Program-made: the position numbers and the translations under genes | In this document: one piece after another, positions 12,913-15,195 of the stretch | Position numbering within the stretch: position 1 is the first letter of the stretch | Layout: each line of letters opens with the position of its first letter | Notes under the pieces: model-generated | Databases searched by the model: none | What the model saw: the letters and a program-made list of their open reading frames with translations, nothing else | Told to the model about the DNA's origin: nothing | NCBI GenBank assembly: GCA_035291645.1 | Contig: DATDRQ010000164.1 | Coordinates: 1 to 15,195 of the forward strand | Direction of reading: 5' to 3' | DNA: 15,195 nt | Source: DATDRQ01 sp035291645 | GTDB lineage: Bacteria > Chloroflexota > Anaerolineae > Anaerolineales > UBA4823

Positions 12913-13593
12913 ATGAACGCTGCTCCGATTCGGGTCTTGATTGCCGATGACCACGCGGTCGTCCGGGCAGGCATCCGCCAGGTCCTGGAACACGCCCAGG
13001 ACATCCAGGTGGTGGCTGAAGCCGAGGACGGGCTGGCCGCTCAGGCCTCGATCGAACATCACCATCCTGACGTTGTCGTGCTGGACATCCAGATGCCGAA
13101 AGCCAGCGGGATCGATGTGACCCGCTGGGTGCGCAGCCATTATCGAGACATCGGCGTGTTGATCCTGACGGCATACGACGAAGACCCGTACGTCTTTGCC
13201 GTGCTCCAGGCAGGGGCCAACGGCTACGTACTCAAAACCGCTTCGCCGGCCGAAGTGATCCAGGCGGTGCGCGACGTGCACGGCGGGAAGTCGGTGCTCG
13301 ACCCGGCGATCACCCAGAAAGTCCTGGCGCACCTCACCCACCAGCACACTGCCCAGGCGGTCGAAACGCTTTCGGATCGAGAGATGGAAGTGCTTACCCT
13401 GGCAGGCAAGGGTTACACGAATAAGGCGATCGGGCTGCAATTGGGGATCAGCGACCGGACCGTGCAGGGACACCTGGCCAAGATCTTCGCCAAGCTGCAG
13501 GCTGCCAGCCGCACGGAAGCGGTCATGCGGGCCGTCTCGTTGGGCTGGCTGCCCTCCGACCTGGGGGGTTATGAACCCGAGGATCGGGTATGA
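12913..13593 (+). CDS. NarL/FixJ-family response regulator
   Basis: This 226-residue protein has a receiver domain with D12-D13, phospho-acceptor D58 (VVVLDIQMP), T86 and K108. A C-terminal LuxR-type helix-turn-helix (about 153-210) reads LSDREMEVLTLAGKGYTNKAI, then LGISDRTVQGHLAKIFAKL. The ATG at 12913 is preferred over the longer frame from 12862, because receiver strand 1 begins at once and the extension would overlap the DUF3105 gene. The stop overlaps the start of the kinase gene (ATGA at 13590-13593), showing that the two are translationally coupled partners. Confidence 0.93.
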   Translation: MNAAPIRVLIADDHAVVRAGIRQVLEHAQDIQVVAEAEDGLAAQASIEHHHPDVVVLDIQMPKASGIDVTRWVRSHYRDIGVLILTAYDEDPYVFAVLQAGANGYVLKTASPAEVIQAVRDVHGGKSVLDPAITQKVLAHLTHQHTAQAVETLSDREMEVLTLAGKGYTNKAIGLQLGISDRTVQGHLAKIFAKLQAASRTEAVMRAVSLGWLPSDLGGYEPEDRV

Positions 13594-15195
13594 GCAGGAT
13601 TTCTGGCTTTTCCTGGCGCGGGCTGATCCCGCAGTTATTCGCGCTGTTCAGCGTGCCGCTGATGGCGCTGGTGCTGTTGCTGGCTTTCGGAGGGCTGTAT
13701 ATGCACCGCATGGCGATGCGCTCGCTGGTCGCGGAACGCGACGCCCGCTCGGCCCGCGCAGCCGCGGCCTTGATCGGCGAGCAGATCTCTCATCGCCGTT
13801 CCCTGCTGCTCACCCTGGCACAAGAGGTGAGCGGCGATCCATCTTCCAATCAACTGCAAGAGACCCTGAAGAGGGCCACCCCTTTGCAGCCAGCCTTCGA
13901 CCAGGGACTGGCTTTTTTTTCTCCTCAAGGCGATCTGTTGGCCGCCAGCGGCGATCGGGCATTCTGGGAAGAGCTGACTCGCACGGGAGGATTGCGGCAG
14001 ATCGATCTTCCCGGCGGAGAAGATGCTTTCCTTCCCATGGCGGTCAACGCATCCCCAGGCGAGAGTCCGGTCATATTGCTCGCCGCACAGGCTTCCAGGG
14101 GCAACCTGCTGGCGGCCGGGGCCATTTCGCCCACTATGTTGTTCGAGCCAGCTCTCGAAGAGGTCTTGAGCCCCGGCGCTGGGGGACTCGCATTCGTCAC
14201 GGATGCCAGCGGTGACTTGCTTTACCAGTCCGGCGAATTCATGGCCGGGGAGGAACCGGCGATCCACCCGGGCGTCCTCGAAGCGCGGCGCGGGGAGAGC
14301 GGGGCGGACTTCTTCCAGGCCGAAGGAGAAGAACATGCCTACGCCTACAGCCCGGTAGAAACGGCCGGCTGGGCGCTGGTCTTCGAGGAACCCTGGGAGG
14401 CCGTCGCCAGCCCGAGGCTGCGCATGACGGAGAACGCCCCCCTGGTGTTGATCCCCGCCCTGCTGCTGGCGATGTTCGCCCTGTGGTACGGGGCGCGCTG
14501 GGTGGTGCAGCCGCTGCAGAAGCTCGAATCGCAGGCCTCCGACCTGGGCTGGGGCAACTACGCAGCGATCGAGAAGCCGGTGGGCGGGATCGCCGAGATC
14601 CACCGCCTGCAGAACGAGCTGATCGACCTGGCCCACAAGGTGCGCGCCGCGCAGGAAGGGCTGCGCGGCTATATCGGGGCGATGACCGAAGGGCAGGAAG
14701 AAGAACGCCGCCGCCTGGCGCGCGAGCTGCACGACGACACGCTGCAGGCGCTGATCGCCCTCAACCAGCGGGTCCAGCTGGCGCAGCTGGATGTCAATGG
14801 CGGGCCGGCCTCGGCCGGGCTTTCCCGCTCGCTGGCCGAGATCCAGTCCCTGACAGATCAGACCATCCAGAACCTGCGCCGCTTCACCCAGGCGCTGCGC
14901 CCGATCTACCTGGAAGAGCTGGGGCTCTCTGCGGCGCTGGAGATGCTGGCCCGGGAGAACACGCAGCCAGCCGGGCTGGCTATCCAGTTCCGGCGGGCGG
15001 GGCCGGAGCAGCGCCTGCCGGAGGCGGCTGAACTGGCCCTATACCGCATCGCCCAGGAGGCGTTGAGCAACGTCATCCGGCACGCGCGCGCCAGCCAGGC
15101 GGAGTTGATCATCGATTATCAGCCGGGGCGGGTGACCCTGGTGATGCAGGATAACGGCATCGGGTTTAGCGTCCCGGAAAGCCCGGCCGAGTTCG
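13590..15195 (+). CDS. NarX/DesK-type membrane sensor histidine kinase, C-terminus off window
   Basis: 535 residues are visible. Membrane helix 1 (about 12-37) and helix 2 (about 284-305) enclose a large extracytoplasmic sensor region (about 40-280) that looks Cache-like. A HAMP-like segment (about 305-357) follows. The HisKA_3 dimerisation domain has H381 in RRRLARELHDDTLQAL. The ATPase domain has N494 (EALSNVIRHA) and D521-N-G-I-G-F. The frame continues past the right edge, where the last ATP-lid glycine box should lie. Kinases of this class pair with NarL-type regulators, as here. The ligand is unknown, and no nitrate-sensing P-box is evident in the visible sensor region. Confidence 0.9.
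   Translation, partial: MSRISGFSWRGLIPQLFALFSVPLMALVLLLAFGGLYMHRMAMRSLVAERDARSARAAAALIGEQISHRRSLLLTLAQEVSGDPSSNQLQETLKRATPLQPAFDQGLAFFSPQGDLLAASGDRAFWEELTRTGGLRQIDLPGGEDAFLPMAVNASPGESPVILLAAQASRGNLLAAGAISPTMLFEPALEEVLSPGAGGLAFVTDASGDLLYQSGEFMAGEEPAIHPGVLEARRGESGADFFQAEGEEHAYAYSPVETAGWALVFEEPWEAVASPRLRMTENAPLVLIPALLLAMFALWYGARWVVQPLQKLESQASDLGWGNYAAIEKPVGGIAEIHRLQNELIDLAHKVRAAQEGLRGYIGAMTEGQEEERRRLARELHDDTLQALIALNQRVQLAQLDVNGGPASAGLSRSLAEIQSLTDQTIQNLRRFTQALRPIYLEELGLSAALEMLARENTQPAGLAIQFRRAGPEQRLPEAAELALYRIAQEALSNVIRHARASQAELIIDYQPGRVTLVMQDNGIGFSVPESPAEF

Overview
The window is high-GC bacterial DNA with tightly packed genes. The style fits Chloroflexota, probably class Anaerolineae. The clues are a Thr/Pro-linker lipoprotein with an NBR1-type Ig domain, a DUF3105 protein, a bifunctional phosphoglucose/phosphomannose isomerase, and a small protein family often labelled quinate 5-dehydrogenase. 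The taxonomic call is inference; no rRNA or other marker gene is present. I saw no tRNA, rRNA, CRISPR array or transposase.

Layout. (1) 1-1587, minus strand: the N-terminal 529 residues of an MmeI-like single-chain restriction-modification enzyme, with the C-terminus beyond the left edge. It has a strong promoter placed so close to the start codon that the mRNA may be leaderless. (2) 1793-4927, plus strand: a lipoprotein, rsmI, and a phosphoglucose/phosphomannose isomerase whose 5' end carries a partial duplication (37-bp direct repeats, 75 bp apart). (3) 4921-7138, minus strand: an operon running from the quinate-dehydrogenase-like protein to a MobA-like nucleotidyltransferase to a PAP2 phosphatase. 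Its 3' end overlaps the isomerase gene tail to tail. (4) 7335-8282, plus strand: ilvE, divergent from that operon, with two inverted repeats between the promoters. (5) 8431-10855, minus strand: a soluble PAS histidine kinase preceded by its OmpR-type response regulator. (6) 11092-12101, minus strand: a TetR regulator followed by a four-helix membrane protein. The promoter contains a near-perfect palindrome that looks like the TetR operator. (7) 12324-15195, plus strand: a DUF3105 membrane-anchored protein, a NarL-type response regulator and a NarX/DesK-type kinase, cut by the right edge.

The ordinary housekeeping genes are rsmI, the isomerase and ilvE. The parts most worth attention are the uncharacterised three-gene operon at 4921-7138, the DUF3105/two-component cassette, the self-regulated TetR/membrane-protein pair, and the duplicated start region of the isomerase gene. 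I did not find an unmistakably new defence or mobile system. The only defence gene visible is the MmeI-like enzyme, and its left-hand neighbours lie outside the window.
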